NCBI GenBank assembly: GCA_900547155.1
Contig: URFH01000008.1
Coordinates: 8,261-72,260, forward strand
Reading direction: 5' to 3'
From: an uncultured bacterium
GTDB lineage: Bacteria; Cyanobacteriota; Vampirovibrionia; Gastranaerophilales; Gastranaerophilaceae
Length of the DNA stretch: 64,000 nucleotides
Below are positions 1 to 8,325 of the stretch, one piece after another (the stretch's first letter is position 1; every line of letters starts with the position of its first letter). Below the pieces are notes generated by a model, which did no database searches, was not told the origin of the DNA, and saw nothing but the letters and a program-made list of their open reading frames with translations. The position numbers and the translations under genes are program-made.

Positions 1-9
1 AATAGAAAT

Positions 10-110
10 TTGCATAATACTCCTCTAAAAAAAAGACCGAACCTTTGACTGGATTGAAACAAAGAAAAAAAGCAAGTAGTTATAAGGCTCGGTCAGCTTT
101 TCTTTGTTTA
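10..110 (-). ncRNA. Possible leftward structured RNA or attenuator
   Basis: Read on the minus strand, a 9-nt arm (GACCGAGCC) near 86-94 pairs, with one G-U, with GGTTCGGTC near 34-42. A run of eight U follows directly. A smaller CTTTG/CAAAG hairpin sits inside the roughly 45-nt loop. The arrangement resembles an intrinsic terminator or a leader RNA made leftward from the same intergenic region that drives the XRE gene. No known riboswitch class was recognised, and the long loop makes a simple terminator less typical. Whatever it controls lies left of the window. Confidence 0.3.
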
Positions 111-116
111 TTTTTA

Positions 117-214
117 CATACAACTGTGTGTATGACATGTAGTTTACACAAAAACTATGTGTTTTACAAATAATTATATATTTTATTTACATAATTTCAC
201 ACAAAACTAAGTGT
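117..214. promoter_or_regulatory. Three palindromic operator-like sites before the XRE gene
   Basis: Three related imperfect palindromes precede the regulator: CATAC-N8-GTATG at 117-134, ACACA-N7-TGTGT at 146-162, and ACAC-N8-GTGT at 199-214. All share an AAACT or CAACT core, and the last two are almost the same sequence (ACACAAAA-CTA). Such repeats before an XRE-family gene are typical binding sites for the encoded dimer. The sites also lie between this gene and the leftward structured element, so both directions could be controlled. Autoregulation is inferred, not shown. Confidence 0.5.
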
Positions 215-272
215 ATATAACCATTAAAATCCGTAAAGAAATCATTTAGCATATAAAATAAAGGATTTTTTA

Positions 273-581
273 ATGGACAAAAAGAAAGCATTAGGCATGC
301 GGATTAAAGAAATCCGCAAGGCTAGAGGTTTGACGCAAGAAAAACTTGCTGAACTTATAGATATCGAAACCTGCTCTTTGAGTGCAATCGAAATCGGCAG
401 GCATTATCCGTCCATGCCGACTATTGTCAAAATTTCTGAACAACTCGGTGTAGAACTTAAAAGTTTGTTCGAATTCGGACACATAAAAACTAAAAAAGAA
501 AAAATTGAACTAATTAAAAATAGACTTGACGATTTATCCGATACAAAAATAGATTTTATCTACAAATTTATTGAATTCTAA
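273..581 (+). CDS. XRE-family helix-turn-helix transcriptional regulator
   Basis: A 102-residue protein. Residues about 8-65 form a Cro/C1-type helix-turn-helix, with the usual R-x-x-R-x-x-x-G-x-T-Q-E-x-L-A pattern and the second-helix region ending in IGRHYPSMPTI. The C-terminal 35 residues are Lys/Glu-rich and probably helical, which would suit dimerisation. The start is preceded by AAAGGA. Three palindromic repeats lie 59-156 bases upstream and are its likely operators. It precedes the RiPP locus in the same orientation but is separated from it by an apparent promoter, so control of that locus is possible but unproven. Confidence 0.85.
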   Translation: MDKKKALGMRIKEIRKARGLTQEKLAELIDIETCSLSAIEIGRHYPSMPTIVKISEQLGVELKSLFEFGHIKTKKEKIELIKNRLDDLSDTKIDFIYKFIEF

Positions 582-598
582 CCTTTCTTTTCAAATTA

Positions 599-648
599 TT
601 ACACTTATAGCAAAAATTATTGACAAAATCGAAAGTTAATTTCATAAT
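599..648 (+). promoter_or_regulatory. Promoter of the RiPP precursor gene
   Basis: A near-consensus sigma-70 promoter: TTGACA at 620-625, a 17-base spacer and CATAAT at 643-648. Transcription would start near 655, about 40 bases before the precursor start codon. Directly upstream (599-616) is TTACACTTATAGCAAAAA. A very similar block, with three extra bases, lies at 10912-10933 before the kinase-like gene, which hints at a shared regulatory element. Confidence 0.6.
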
Positions 649-694
649 TATAAAAAAATTTGCACGTTACTTAGGAAAGAGAAAGGGTTTTATT

Positions 695-877
695 ATGTTG
701 AACGGTATTAACCTCGCAGCAATTAAAGGTGCAATGCAAACTAATTTTTCTGCAAAATCTAACGCTGAAAAATTCAACCTTCCCGCAGCAAAAAATCTTT
801 CAGCTCCTTTGGCTGATACTTTTACAAAAAGCGCGGTAAAAGGGCCGACTTGCGGCATTGACCAGTGCGCAATCTAG
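695..877 (+). CDS. Putative RiPP precursor peptide with CX4C core
   Basis: A 60-residue peptide. The ATG at 695 is chosen over an earlier in-frame start at 620 because GAAAGGG lies 7 bases upstream and because 620 falls inside the -35 box. The first 45 or so residues look like a leader (Ala/Lys/Asn-rich). The C-terminus is GPTCGIDQCAI, with two cysteines four residues apart as the only cysteines, an obvious target for thioether or similar crosslinking. It is followed after 10 bases by a PqqD-like recognition protein and then a radical SAM/SPASM enzyme, the standard arrangement for a radical-SAM RiPP. No protease or exporter is adjacent. The class (sactipeptide, ranthipeptide or other) cannot be told from the sequence. 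Confidence 0.65.
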   Translation: MLNGINLAAIKGAMQTNFSAKSNAEKFNLPAAKNLSAPLADTFTKSAVKGPTCGIDQCAI

Positions 878-887
878 TTGAAAAACT

Positions 888-1181
888 ATGAATCTCTCCG
901 GCGAAAATATTTTCAGGCTCTGTAATTCGGTATTGACACGGTTTGAGCCCAATCTAGAGGACGGCACGCTGTTTTTATACAACTACCGGACAAAAGACCT
1001 GTGGTCTTTAAACTATTCGAGCAGTATTCTAATCAGCATGGCAGATGGAAATATTTCTCTGAAAAAAATCAAACTAAACGCACAAAAATTATTTGAAACA
1101 AAGGATATTGACGCTTTGAACAGAAGCATTGATATCCTTTTTTCTGACTTGTTGAAAAAAAAGATGATTGAAAAGGTCTAA
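888..1181 (+). CDS. PqqD-like RiPP recognition element protein
   Basis: A 97-residue protein. Its size, its place between a Cys-containing small peptide and a SPASM radical SAM enzyme, and its pattern (N-terminal FEPNLEDGTLFLYNYRT beta strands, a Leu/Ser stretch, then helices ending in a hydrophobic segment) match the PqqD-like winged-helix fold. That fold binds leader peptides and presents them to the maturase. It starts 10 bases after the precursor stop and overlaps the annotated start of the radical SAM gene, so the three are probably translated from one message. The assignment relies on context and fold pattern rather than on strict motifs. Confidence 0.65.
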   Translation: MNLSGENIFRLCNSVLTRFEPNLEDGTLFLYNYRTKDLWSLNYSSSILISMADGNISLKKIKLNAQKLFETKDIDALNRSIDILFSDLLKKKMIEKV

Positions 1182-2379
1182 ACTTGTGACGGAGGAAGCG
1201 TTTAAAAAGGATTTTGAAAATGTGCTTTCCTATCATTTTCAAAATAAAAAATTCAAAACCGTAAACCGCAGCTTTTTTGAAGCAGTGGCGGAAAACCTTG
1301 ATGAAAATTACAAATTTTCCACCCCGTGGACAGTTTCCTGGCAAATCAACTCAAACTGTAACCTGCGCTGCAAACACTGCTTTTTTGAGGGCGATGACAG
1401 CCTTTATAACACGGACGGCGACCTTTGCGCAGAAGAATTATCCAAAATCGCACAAAATCTTCATGAAAAATTCAATACAATCGCCGTAAGCCTCACCGGA
1501 GGCGAAACTCTCCTTTGTAAAAGCATTTTTGACCTTTTAAAACAGCTCAAAAACAGCGGAATAATCGTTTCATTGCAAACCAACGGCACCCTTTTAACCC
1601 GTGAAAAAGCCCAAAAACTCGCCTCAATCCTCAACAAAGAAACCGACTTTGTACAAATCAGCCTCGACGGCTCCTGTGCTGAGATTTACGACGCAGTGAG
1701 AGGAAAAGGCAATTACGAAAAAGCAATCAACGCCATAAAATACCTTACAGAACAGGGTATCAGGGTAAATGTAAACTGCACACCCACATCATACAACGAT
1801 TTTGACCTTTTTGAGCTTTATAAATTATGCGATGAATGCAATGTTTCAAAATTCTCAATCTCTGCGTTCGTTCCATGCTTTGAAGAGCAAACAAAAATGC
1901 TTCCCGATTTTGAAACGATTATCTGTGAGGCTTCAAAAATCATAAACAGCGCAAAAAGCACATTTTTTGAGTTCAATTACAGATTCTACGATTTTGTGCA
2001 AAACAGCAGGCTGCGCGCACTTGCCGATGATTACATTAAAGAGAAAAAACCGCCCGCCGGCGTGGTTTGGGACTTAATCTGCCACAAACACAACACACTT
2101 TTCATAAATTCAAAAGGAAAAGTTTATCTCTGTTTTGGATGTGAGGCTTGCAGCGAGCCAATCGGGGATTGCAAAAAAGATTCGCTCGAAGAAATATGGA
2201 ACAACAGGTTCAAAAACATATTTTTCAACAAAAGACTTGCAAAAGAGATGAAATGCAAAGCCTGCAAATATTTTTTGTACTGCAAAGGAGGCTGCATGGC
2301 TTCGGCATACAAAAAATACAAAGATATTAACGCTCCTGACGGATTGTGCAGGTATGCGAAAGAAATTTTCCAAAACTAA
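1168..2379 (+). CDS. Radical SAM/SPASM peptide maturase
   Basis: A 403-residue enzyme from TTG 1168. A GTG at 1186, with AAAAGG nine bases upstream, is an equally good or better start. The radical SAM cluster motif CNLRCKHC (C64, C68, C71) binds the SAM-cleaving 4Fe-4S cluster. LTGGE follows as the SAM-binding GGE motif. The C-terminal 110 residues hold many cysteines in SPASM order (CHKH, CFGCEAC, then CKACKYFLYCKGGC), which normally carry one or two extra 4Fe-4S clusters. Enzymes of this type make carbon-sulfur or carbon-carbon crosslinks in peptides, and its substrate is most likely the 60-residue peptide encoded two genes upstream. Confidence 0.88.
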   Translation: MKRSKLVTEEAFKKDFENVLSYHFQNKKFKTVNRSFFEAVAENLDENYKFSTPWTVSWQINSNCNLRCKHCFFEGDDSLYNTDGDLCAEELSKIAQNLHEKFNTIAVSLTGGETLLCKSIFDLLKQLKNSGIIVSLQTNGTLLTREKAQKLASILNKETDFVQISLDGSCAEIYDAVRGKGNYEKAINAIKYLTEQGIRVNVNCTPTSYNDFDLFELYKLCDECNVSKFSISAFVPCFEEQTKMLPDFETIICEASKIINSAKSTFFEFNYRFYDFVQNSRLRALADDYIKEKKPPAGVVWDLICHKHNTLFINSKGKVYLCFGCEACSEPIGDCKKDSLEEIWNNRFKNIFFNKRLAKEMKCKACKYFLYCKGGCMASAYKKYKDINAPDGLCRYAKEIFQN

Positions 2380-2393
2380 CAAAAAAATCTATC

Positions 2394-2421
2394 TTGATGT
2401 TTTATATGATTAGGGTATAAC
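2394..2421 (+). promoter_or_regulatory. Promoter of the three-unit membrane protein gene
   Basis: TTGATG at 2394-2399, a 16-base spacer and TATAAC at 2416-2421, ending 11 bases before the ATG at 2433. It suggests that the membrane protein is transcribed separately from the RiPP genes. The very short predicted leader has no clear ribosome binding site. Confidence 0.4.
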
Positions 2422-2432
2422 TCGGTTCAGGT

Positions 2433-4217
2433 ATGGAAGCAGTAAAAAATTTAACACATATCAAAAACAACTGGTCAATTTACCACAAATGGGAAACTGA
2501 CCAGCTAAAAGGCGATGCAAAAAAAGAACAGCTGCTTCAAAAAAATCCTCCCACGCAGGATGAGCTCAAAAATGCAAAAAAATACGGACAAACGCTCATA
2601 AACGCCGTAAATATAATGGATCAGCTGAGCATTAACAAATCCGAAAACGCAATGGTCGCAATAAACAGCGGTTTCGGGATTTTTGCATGGCTTGCAGCCG
2701 GCGCCGGAACAGGGCTCGGCTACCTCGCGTCCAGGCTTTTTAAAGGCAAATCCCCAAAAATCGCCGCCTACATAGGATATTGTTCTTCTGCAATCCTCGG
2801 AGCAGGCGTTTTGGAGTTCATCAGCGCCCATTATGAAAAAATGGCGACGCGCGTAGCCAGATTCCAAACAAGAAACGAAGACCTCAAAGACCCGAGAAAT
2901 TTCGTAATTTACACGGACGAACAAATTGAAAAGGCAAAAGAAATCGCCCGAAACATGGACACACCCGAGGACATTACAGAAGATAATACCTTTAAAGAAA
3001 GCTTCAACCCGGCTAAAACCTACAAAAAATCCCTGCAAACCATAAATGAGCTCAAAAACAGCTACGAAGAATACAAAATCTGGCACAAAGAATATACAAA
3101 ATCAGAAGCGAAAAAGCACGAAACTTTTGAAAATACCGATTATACCCCCGAAGAGCTGACAGAAGCCCAGAAAGCCAAGGATAAAATCCTCTCTGCAATC
3201 AAAAAACTGGAAATTTCAGCGAATAATTACGAAATCAATGCTGATTTGGCCATACATCTGGTGGCGCTTGCCTCGAGCTGCGTCGGATTGATAGGCGGAT
3301 TTCTCCTCAGCCGCTCGCTCGGGCGGCTGGCCGACAAAAAAGCCCTCACAGGAGCATTGAAAAAAGGGAATTTCATAGATTATCTTTCAAAAGCAGCAAT
3401 CCCCGCCGGCATTATCGGCTCAATCCTCGCAGCGGGCCCGCTTGTGCGCCTTTCAAAAGAATCCTCAAGGCTCGGACGCCACAGAGCAAAAGAAGAATTG
3501 CTCAATGACGAACGAAATTTCATCGCTCATAGCGACGAAGAAAAGAAAAAACTCCAGTTCAGCGGAAAAATTGAGTCAAAACCTGAAAAAATGCATAAAC
3601 AGGTTTTAAAAGATTTTAAAGATATTTTCAATTTGAAACAGGAATTCAAAGAATATCAGGAATTCAAGAAAAACAGGCTGGAAGAAGAATTAAAACTCCA
3701 AAAAGCCCTGAAAGAAGTTGAAATTTCCCCGCAGCAGCTTGAAGACGCAAAAATATTCCAGAAACAGGTATTTACGGCATTTGAAAAAATCGATGATAAG
3801 GCGGAAAGCTTTGTTGATGATACAAACGCGGCTCTGAACAGCACAAAACAGATTGTCGCAGGGGTTGTTTGCACCGCTGCAAACATCGTCACACTCTGCC
3901 TTTTCGGCAAAAAGCTCTCAAAATATACGAAAAATAAAGAAATTCCGGGATTTTTCGAGGGGCTGAAACTCTCTAAAAACCTCACAATGAAAGAATTAAC
4001 GGGCATATTTATTGCTCCGTTCGTTGCGACAAGGCTTTTCCTCCTCGCAATGGACGCAATAAGCACGGAAATAAAGAAAAAAGCTTGCAAAATCGGTATC
4101 ATGAGCGCGATGAAAGACCTGGACGACCCGAGAAATTTTGTTGTAAAAAGCGCCCAAAAATCCCCATTACCCGAAGAAAAACCGGCATTTTCGGGATTTC
4201 AGTCCTTTTTGCGGTAA
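2433..4217 (+). CDS. Membrane protein of three 206-residue units, function unknown
   Basis: A 594-residue protein that I do not recognise. It consists of three tandem units. Each has an amphipathic Lys/Glu-rich helix (WSIYHKW, YEEYKIWHKEY, FKEYQEFKKN), a long helix, two hydrophobic segments (about 80-100 and 112-130; 275-292 and 320-340; 473-492 and 522-542), and a closing D-x-R-N-F-(V/I) motif. The motif starts at residues 153, 359 and 565, exactly 206 apart each time. No signal peptide is visible. The C-terminus carries FSGFQSF. Triplication of a two-helix membrane unit suggests a pore, scaffold or membrane-shaping role, but that is speculation. The 3' end overlaps the convergent gene by 19 bases. 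Confidence 0.75.
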   Translation: MEAVKNLTHIKNNWSIYHKWETDQLKGDAKKEQLLQKNPPTQDELKNAKKYGQTLINAVNIMDQLSINKSENAMVAINSGFGIFAWLAAGAGTGLGYLASRLFKGKSPKIAAYIGYCSSAILGAGVLEFISAHYEKMATRVARFQTRNEDLKDPRNFVIYTDEQIEKAKEIARNMDTPEDITEDNTFKESFNPAKTYKKSLQTINELKNSYEEYKIWHKEYTKSEAKKHETFENTDYTPEELTEAQKAKDKILSAIKKLEISANNYEINADLAIHLVALASSCVGLIGGFLLSRSLGRLADKKALTGALKKGNFIDYLSKAAIPAGIIGSILAAGPLVRLSKESSRLGRHRAKEELLNDERNFIAHSDEEKKKLQFSGKIESKPEKMHKQVLKDFKDIFNLKQEFKEYQEFKKNRLEEELKLQKALKEVEISPQQLEDAKIFQKQVFTAFEKIDDKAESFVDDTNAALNSTKQIVAGVVCTAANIVTLCLFGKKLSKYTKNKEIPGFFEGLKLSKNLTMKELTGIFIAPFVATRLFLLAMDAISTEIKKKACKIGIMSAMKDLDDPRNFVVKSAQKSPLPEEKPAFSGFQSFLR

Positions 4218-5074
4218 AATCCATCCATTTTGTAAGGAATCCGCTCAAGCAGCTTATACAAAATAGCATCTTCGGGCAGATACATAACAACAGGGAGCTC
4301 AGGGTCAATTCTTAAGCCCTTTCGGGTTTGAATTTTGCTGTTTTCCAGGCTCTGCATATCAATCGACAGGGGCTTAAACCCGAAATAAAGGTACAAATTC
4401 ACCGGAGAATAGCTGTCCTCGCCAAAGGCAATCGCTTTTTGGACAATATTTTTCTCTCCGTTTTCATGAAGTGCCCTCATAAGCGGCGCAGCAACGATTT
4501 TGAACGCATCTTTGTAATTCTTCTGATTAACAATAAAATTTTGAATACAAATTATATCAGCACCGGCATTGATTTTCCGATAACCCAGCTCCCTGAGGCG
4601 ATTTAGCTCCTCCGGTTTGTTCAGGGTTGTGTAAACAATCTGTGCAATGCCCGTTTCTTTGATGATTTCAGCCGCAGCAGGGCTGGTTCTGCTGATATTT
4701 CGCATAGTTTCATCGGAAATTGTGAAACTTGAGCCGGCAATTTCCTGTCTGATTCGGGGATTTCGGGCATAAAACATGCTTAATTTTTTGAGTTTCTCCG
4801 GTTCGTTCTTCACAAGCCTTAGAGAACCGTCTTTTTCGTCATTCTGGTACAAAAGCAGGCATTTTTCATAAGATTTGGTTTTTATATTAAAAACCAGAGG
4901 TTCTGCGGCAACTTTCCCGACATAAGGGATTTCATCGCCGGTTTTTAGCGCGCAATTACTGAAAGAATCCCCATTTTTTACGGATTCTGCGCCGAAAGAA
5001 CGGTATATTTGTGCTGAAAATAACGGATGAATCTTCATAATTGGTAAAAACGCGGACAGAAAATTTTTTGCCAC
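4199..5074 (-). CDS. GNAT-like protein with N-terminal SFGA motif
   Basis: The reading frame opens with GTG directly after the upstream stop. An internal ATG at 5038 gives MKIHPLF, the N-terminus style seen in neighbouring proteins, and may be the true start. Near the N-terminus is RSFGA. The C-terminal half has a GNAT-like pattern: a helix after KIVAAPLMRAL, a strand, then SPVNLYLYFGFKPLS, the Y-x-x-x-G-F-x-P signature of acetyltransferase motif B. The gene at 12731-13405 shares this pattern. It is the last gene of a leftward five-gene set. The acetyl acceptor is unknown and the family assignment is tentative. Confidence 0.55.
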   Translation of the reverse strand: MAKNFLSAFLPIMKIHPLFSAQIYRSFGAESVKNGDSFSNCALKTGDEIPYVGKVAAEPLVFNIKTKSYEKCLLLYQNDEKDGSLRLVKNEPEKLKKLSMFYARNPRIRQEIAGSSFTISDETMRNISRTSPAAAEIIKETGIAQIVYTTLNKPEELNRLRELGYRKINAGADIICIQNFIVNQKNYKDAFKIVAAPLMRALHENGEKNIVQKAIAFGEDSYSPVNLYLYFGFKPLSIDMQSLENSKIQTRKGLRIDPELPVVMYLPEDAILYKLLERIPYKMDGFYRKKD

Positions 5075-6940
5075 CTAAACAAACTCATAAACTGCGCATT
5101 CGCCAATATAAATATTCTGCAAAAAGGCTTTTCCATCGGAAAACTCAAGGATTTCATGGATTTCTTCATAACGGGAATTTGTGTAAACCAGCCGTGCAGT
5201 CCGATTTTTGGCTGCGGCAAATTTTATCGGAAAATTCGTAATTTCATTATCCATATTGGCAATACAAAGGATTTCGGGCTCATTTTTTGCTTCATATCCC
5301 CAGATTAGCACCCTGTCGGTGGGACGCTCCAGCAATTTCAGGCAATAAGAATCAATCACCGGGCTATATTTCAAATACAAATCCCTTATATCGGAAACAG
5401 CCTCAAAAAGCTCTTCATTTTCGCCCCAGAGGAACGGATTTTGTTGATATTTTACAAATTCGTGCGAAAATTCCTCATATTTTGTAGGTTTAAGTGCCTT
5501 TGTTTCGTAGCCCATGCCCGTATATGACGGCAGATTGAAAAACATCGAGATGAAAAAGCGAAGCTCGTTCGCCTCTTCTGACTGAAAATATTTTGCATGC
5601 TCGGGCAAATCTCCATCAGTAGAAAATGTGCACAGGCAGGGAGAAAACGGGAAATTTTCGCGAAACGGATTCACGAAATCATCAAGCAAATTAACAAAAT
5701 CTTCGTTTAAGAACATAAAATTCATATTTCCGAGCACGATATCTGCCTTTTTGTTAATCATGTCCTTTATTCCGTCGATATAATAAGTGTTGTAAAAAGC
5801 CTCGGCAAGAACAGCAAAATAGGGCTTTGTTTTTTGTATTTCGGATTTCAAAACCGCCCACATTTCTTCGCTTTCATCCGTATTTTTAACGGGATTTGCA
5901 TGAGAATGAGAAATCTGGTTGTGAGCCATATCCGCTCTTAGAAAATCAAAATTATATTCCTGCTGAAAACGGTTAATTTTCTCAATAAAATAGCGCCAGA
6001 CCTCACGTTCTTTACAATTCGCCAGAGGGAAGCCGTTTTCATCGATTTTGTACCATTTATAAGGAGTTATGCACCCGAAAACCTTTGCCGAACCTGTTCT
6101 GTTTTTAACGTCAAAAACCGCCCAGCTTTTTTCGCCGTCAGATTCCATTTTTTTAAAAACAACCGGGCGGCATGGTGCATGCTCTGTTACCGGAAGCGGT
6201 TCAAAGCCTGATTTTCGGATTTCTTCCATCAGCCGGATACGTTTTTGCGTTCTATCGGAGTTTTTTGGAAAAAGGAAGTCCTCACGCGCTTTTTCTTCCA
6301 GCTCGAAGAAATTTTCCGGCGCATTTGCCGCTTTTATAATCACTTTTTCGACCTTTTTGCTTATAGTATTAAAATCCACTTCGGGCGGGAAAAGCTGGGT
6401 TGTTTTATCCGGATTAAGCTCTGCCCACTCAAAAAATGACGGGTTCAAAAGCGAAATTTGGGAAAAATTATCCACATGCGGCAGCGCGTCAAAACATACA
6501 ACTTTCCCGAGCGCATGAAGAACATTAATAACAAGTTTCAACTGTTCCTCTGAGGTCGAAAATCCAAGCTTTTCGAGGTCTTTATCAAAAAATTCATCGT
6601 TCAAATTCCACGAATTCTGGACATAAAGGCTCCCCCTGTCGCCCGTTTCCCACAGAGGCATAATATGCACGCCTTTTTCGGGAAAAGTAAGCGCATATTT
6701 TACAATCCCCCAGAAAGTTTTTGCCAATCTCGGATTTATGCTGATAATTTTAAGCGTTTTGCACCAGTTTGTATTATTTTCGCAGGAAACCGGCGATGGG
6801 AAAGGGTTTTCAACATTCATTGCTGTTTCGAGCACTTCTTTGCTCAGGAGATTTTCCAGCATTTCAAAAGATTGCCCGAAATCCAGTTTCAAGCAATCTT
6901 TTGGCTTTATTTTATAATATTTAGCTTCTAATACTGCCAT
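5075..6940 (-). CDS. GH13-like alpha-amylase family enzyme
   Basis: A 621-residue protein with the order of GH13 regions. DALPHVDN (D151) is region I, FLRADMAHNQ (R335, D337) is region II with the nucleophile aspartate, VLAEAFYN (E380) is region III with the acid/base glutamate, and FSTDGDLPEH is a probable region IV. A beta-rich C-terminal domain follows. Early text such as MPLWETGDRGSLY also fits the loops after the first barrel strand. GH13 enzymes hydrolyse or transfer alpha-glucosyl units. The spacing is unusual, with about 180 residues between regions I and II, so substrate specificity cannot be assigned. No signal peptide is seen. The gene overlaps the end of the upstream coiled-coil gene by 13 bases, implying coupled translation. 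Confidence 0.7.
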   Translation of the reverse strand: MAVLEAKYYKIKPKDCLKLDFGQSFEMLENLLSKEVLETAMNVENPFPSPVSCENNTNWCKTLKIISINPRLAKTFWGIVKYALTFPEKGVHIMPLWETGDRGSLYVQNSWNLNDEFFDKDLEKLGFSTSEEQLKLVINVLHALGKVVCFDALPHVDNFSQISLLNPSFFEWAELNPDKTTQLFPPEVDFNTISKKVEKVIIKAANAPENFFELEEKAREDFLFPKNSDRTQKRIRLMEEIRKSGFEPLPVTEHAPCRPVVFKKMESDGEKSWAVFDVKNRTGSAKVFGCITPYKWYKIDENGFPLANCKEREVWRYFIEKINRFQQEYNFDFLRADMAHNQISHSHANPVKNTDESEEMWAVLKSEIQKTKPYFAVLAEAFYNTYYIDGIKDMINKKADIVLGNMNFMFLNEDFVNLLDDFVNPFRENFPFSPCLCTFSTDGDLPEHAKYFQSEEANELRFFISMFFNLPSYTGMGYETKALKPTKYEEFSHEFVKYQQNPFLWGENEELFEAVSDIRDLYLKYSPVIDSYCLKLLERPTDRVLIWGYEAKNEPEILCIANMDNEITNFPIKFAAAKNRTARLVYTNSRYEEIHEILEFSDGKAFLQNIYIGECAVYEFV

Positions 6941-8307
6941 TCTTCAATGTTGTTGCGGTAAAACTCTTCCATTTTCGGCCAGTAAGACCAGATTTCGCTG
7001 CATTTTTTGTCAAATTCTCTTTGCAGAATCGGCTGTTGGGCAGTCGCTTTTTCTATATACTCACGGCAGGAGCGGATGTTATCTTCAGACGCTTTTATTG
7101 ACGCTTCCAATTTGATTAATCTGTCAGCAAGGCGCAAGATTTTATCATTGAATTTGTTGATATCATTATTCAGCTCTTCAATTTCTTTTTTTGTATTACT
7201 TATTTCACTATTATACCAACTGTACCGGTTCTCTAAAGACGCGAGCTTTTCTGCTTCCTTTTTGAGATTTTTCATCTGAAGATTTTTCCATTCTTTAGCA
7301 ATTTTGAGTTTTTCTCTGGTTTCTTCAGCTTTTTCTTTCATCTCAGCAAGATTTTTTTCTGTATTCTCGATATGTTTTTCGGTTTGGGAGATATTTGACG
7401 CCGTGTAATTTAGGGTATTGCGCATTTTATCCCTGTCAAACATCATCAGCCCCACTTCATCAAAGATTTTATAAGCTTCTACAGCCTTTTTCTGCTGTGC
7501 TCTGGAATCTTCAATTCTGAGCTGGTAATATCCTATTTTTTGATTGAGATTTTCGTATTTTTTTGAGTTTAGCGAATAAAAATAATCTGATTTTTCTCTA
7601 TCTCTTTTGACTGCGTCAACTTTCCAGGGGAACATTTCTTCTTTTTCATCAAGCATTTGTTTGTAGCCCAATGATTCTTCATACTCGGGAATAAATGATT
7701 TCAGCTCCTCTTTCAACTTATGCAGCTCTTTTCTATCAGCTTTTTCTCTTCTTATATAGTATTCTGCAATGGTTTTGAAGTCCTGTCCGTAATTTATTGC
7801 ATTTTGCCCGACTTTCTCATAGTTTTCTTTCACTTTTTCGAGTCGGGGGTAGTGAGGACGATTGTCGTAAACGATATAATCATGGTCGCGTTTGGTTTGT
7901 TCATTTACAACCTCCTCAGGATCGGCAAAATATATTCTATCCGTGATATATCCGTTTTTTCGGCCCGTTTCTTCTATGCTGGAGTTAGCAAAGCTGCCCG
8001 GGCGTTTTCCTATTAACTCTTTAGTTGAATAGTAGGTCGTTAAATTTGCGGAATCCGCATCTTTAGGGTCGGAAACAATAGCGATAGCTCCGGCTGTACC
8101 AATTTTTCCGTGTACAATTGTTTCAGTATAACCTTTAAAAGAGACGCCTGAAAGGAATTTGCTTTTGATAGCAGCTGCTGCCTTTGTAGAATGTACAGGC
8201 GCGGTGGCTTTGTTTTCTGAGGCACCGAAGCTTGTTAAATCCTGATTTGCTCTGGAATTTTCTCTTGTTTTCTTTTGGGTAAATGAATTAATTTTGTTAA
8301 TTTTCAT
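6928..8307 (-). CDS. Coiled-coil protein with SFGA and SFKGY N-terminal motifs
   Basis: A 459-residue protein with no recognised enzyme domain. The N-terminus has two copies of the local motif, TSFGA at about 25-29 and VSFKGY at 55-60, in an Ala/Lys/Asn-rich stretch. Residues about 65-150 look globular (TIVHGKIGTAGAIAIV, then YFADPEEVVNEQ). From about residue 155 onward it is almost entirely charged heptad-type coiled coil. AGGAGA lies six bases before the ATG. It sits between a radical SAM/SPASM enzyme and a GH13-like enzyme in an apparent operon, so it may be a structural partner or a substrate of one of them. Confidence 0.7.
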   Translation of the reverse strand: MKINKINSFTQKKTRENSRANQDLTSFGASENKATAPVHSTKAAAAIKSKFLSGVSFKGYTETIVHGKIGTAGAIAIVSDPKDADSANLTTYYSTKELIGKRPGSFANSSIEETGRKNGYITDRIYFADPEEVVNEQTKRDHDYIVYDNRPHYPRLEKVKENYEKVGQNAINYGQDFKTIAEYYIRREKADRKELHKLKEELKSFIPEYEESLGYKQMLDEKEEMFPWKVDAVKRDREKSDYFYSLNSKKYENLNQKIGYYQLRIEDSRAQQKKAVEAYKIFDEVGLMMFDRDKMRNTLNYTASNISQTEKHIENTEKNLAEMKEKAEETREKLKIAKEWKNLQMKNLKKEAEKLASLENRYSWYNSEISNTKKEIEELNNDINKFNDKILRLADRLIKLEASIKASEDNIRSCREYIEKATAQQPILQREFDKKCSEIWSYWPKMEEFYRNNIEEWQY

Positions 8308-8325
8308 TTTACATCTCCTAAATTA

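Noticed and set aside
40..60. GGATTGAAAC, resembling the end of a CRISPR repeat
   Set aside because: It occurs once, with no spacing pattern or second repeat nearby and no cas genes in the window.
620..694. Upstream in-frame start for the RiPP precursor
   Set aside because: It falls inside the -35 box of the predicted promoter, and the ATG at 695 has a clear ribosome binding site.
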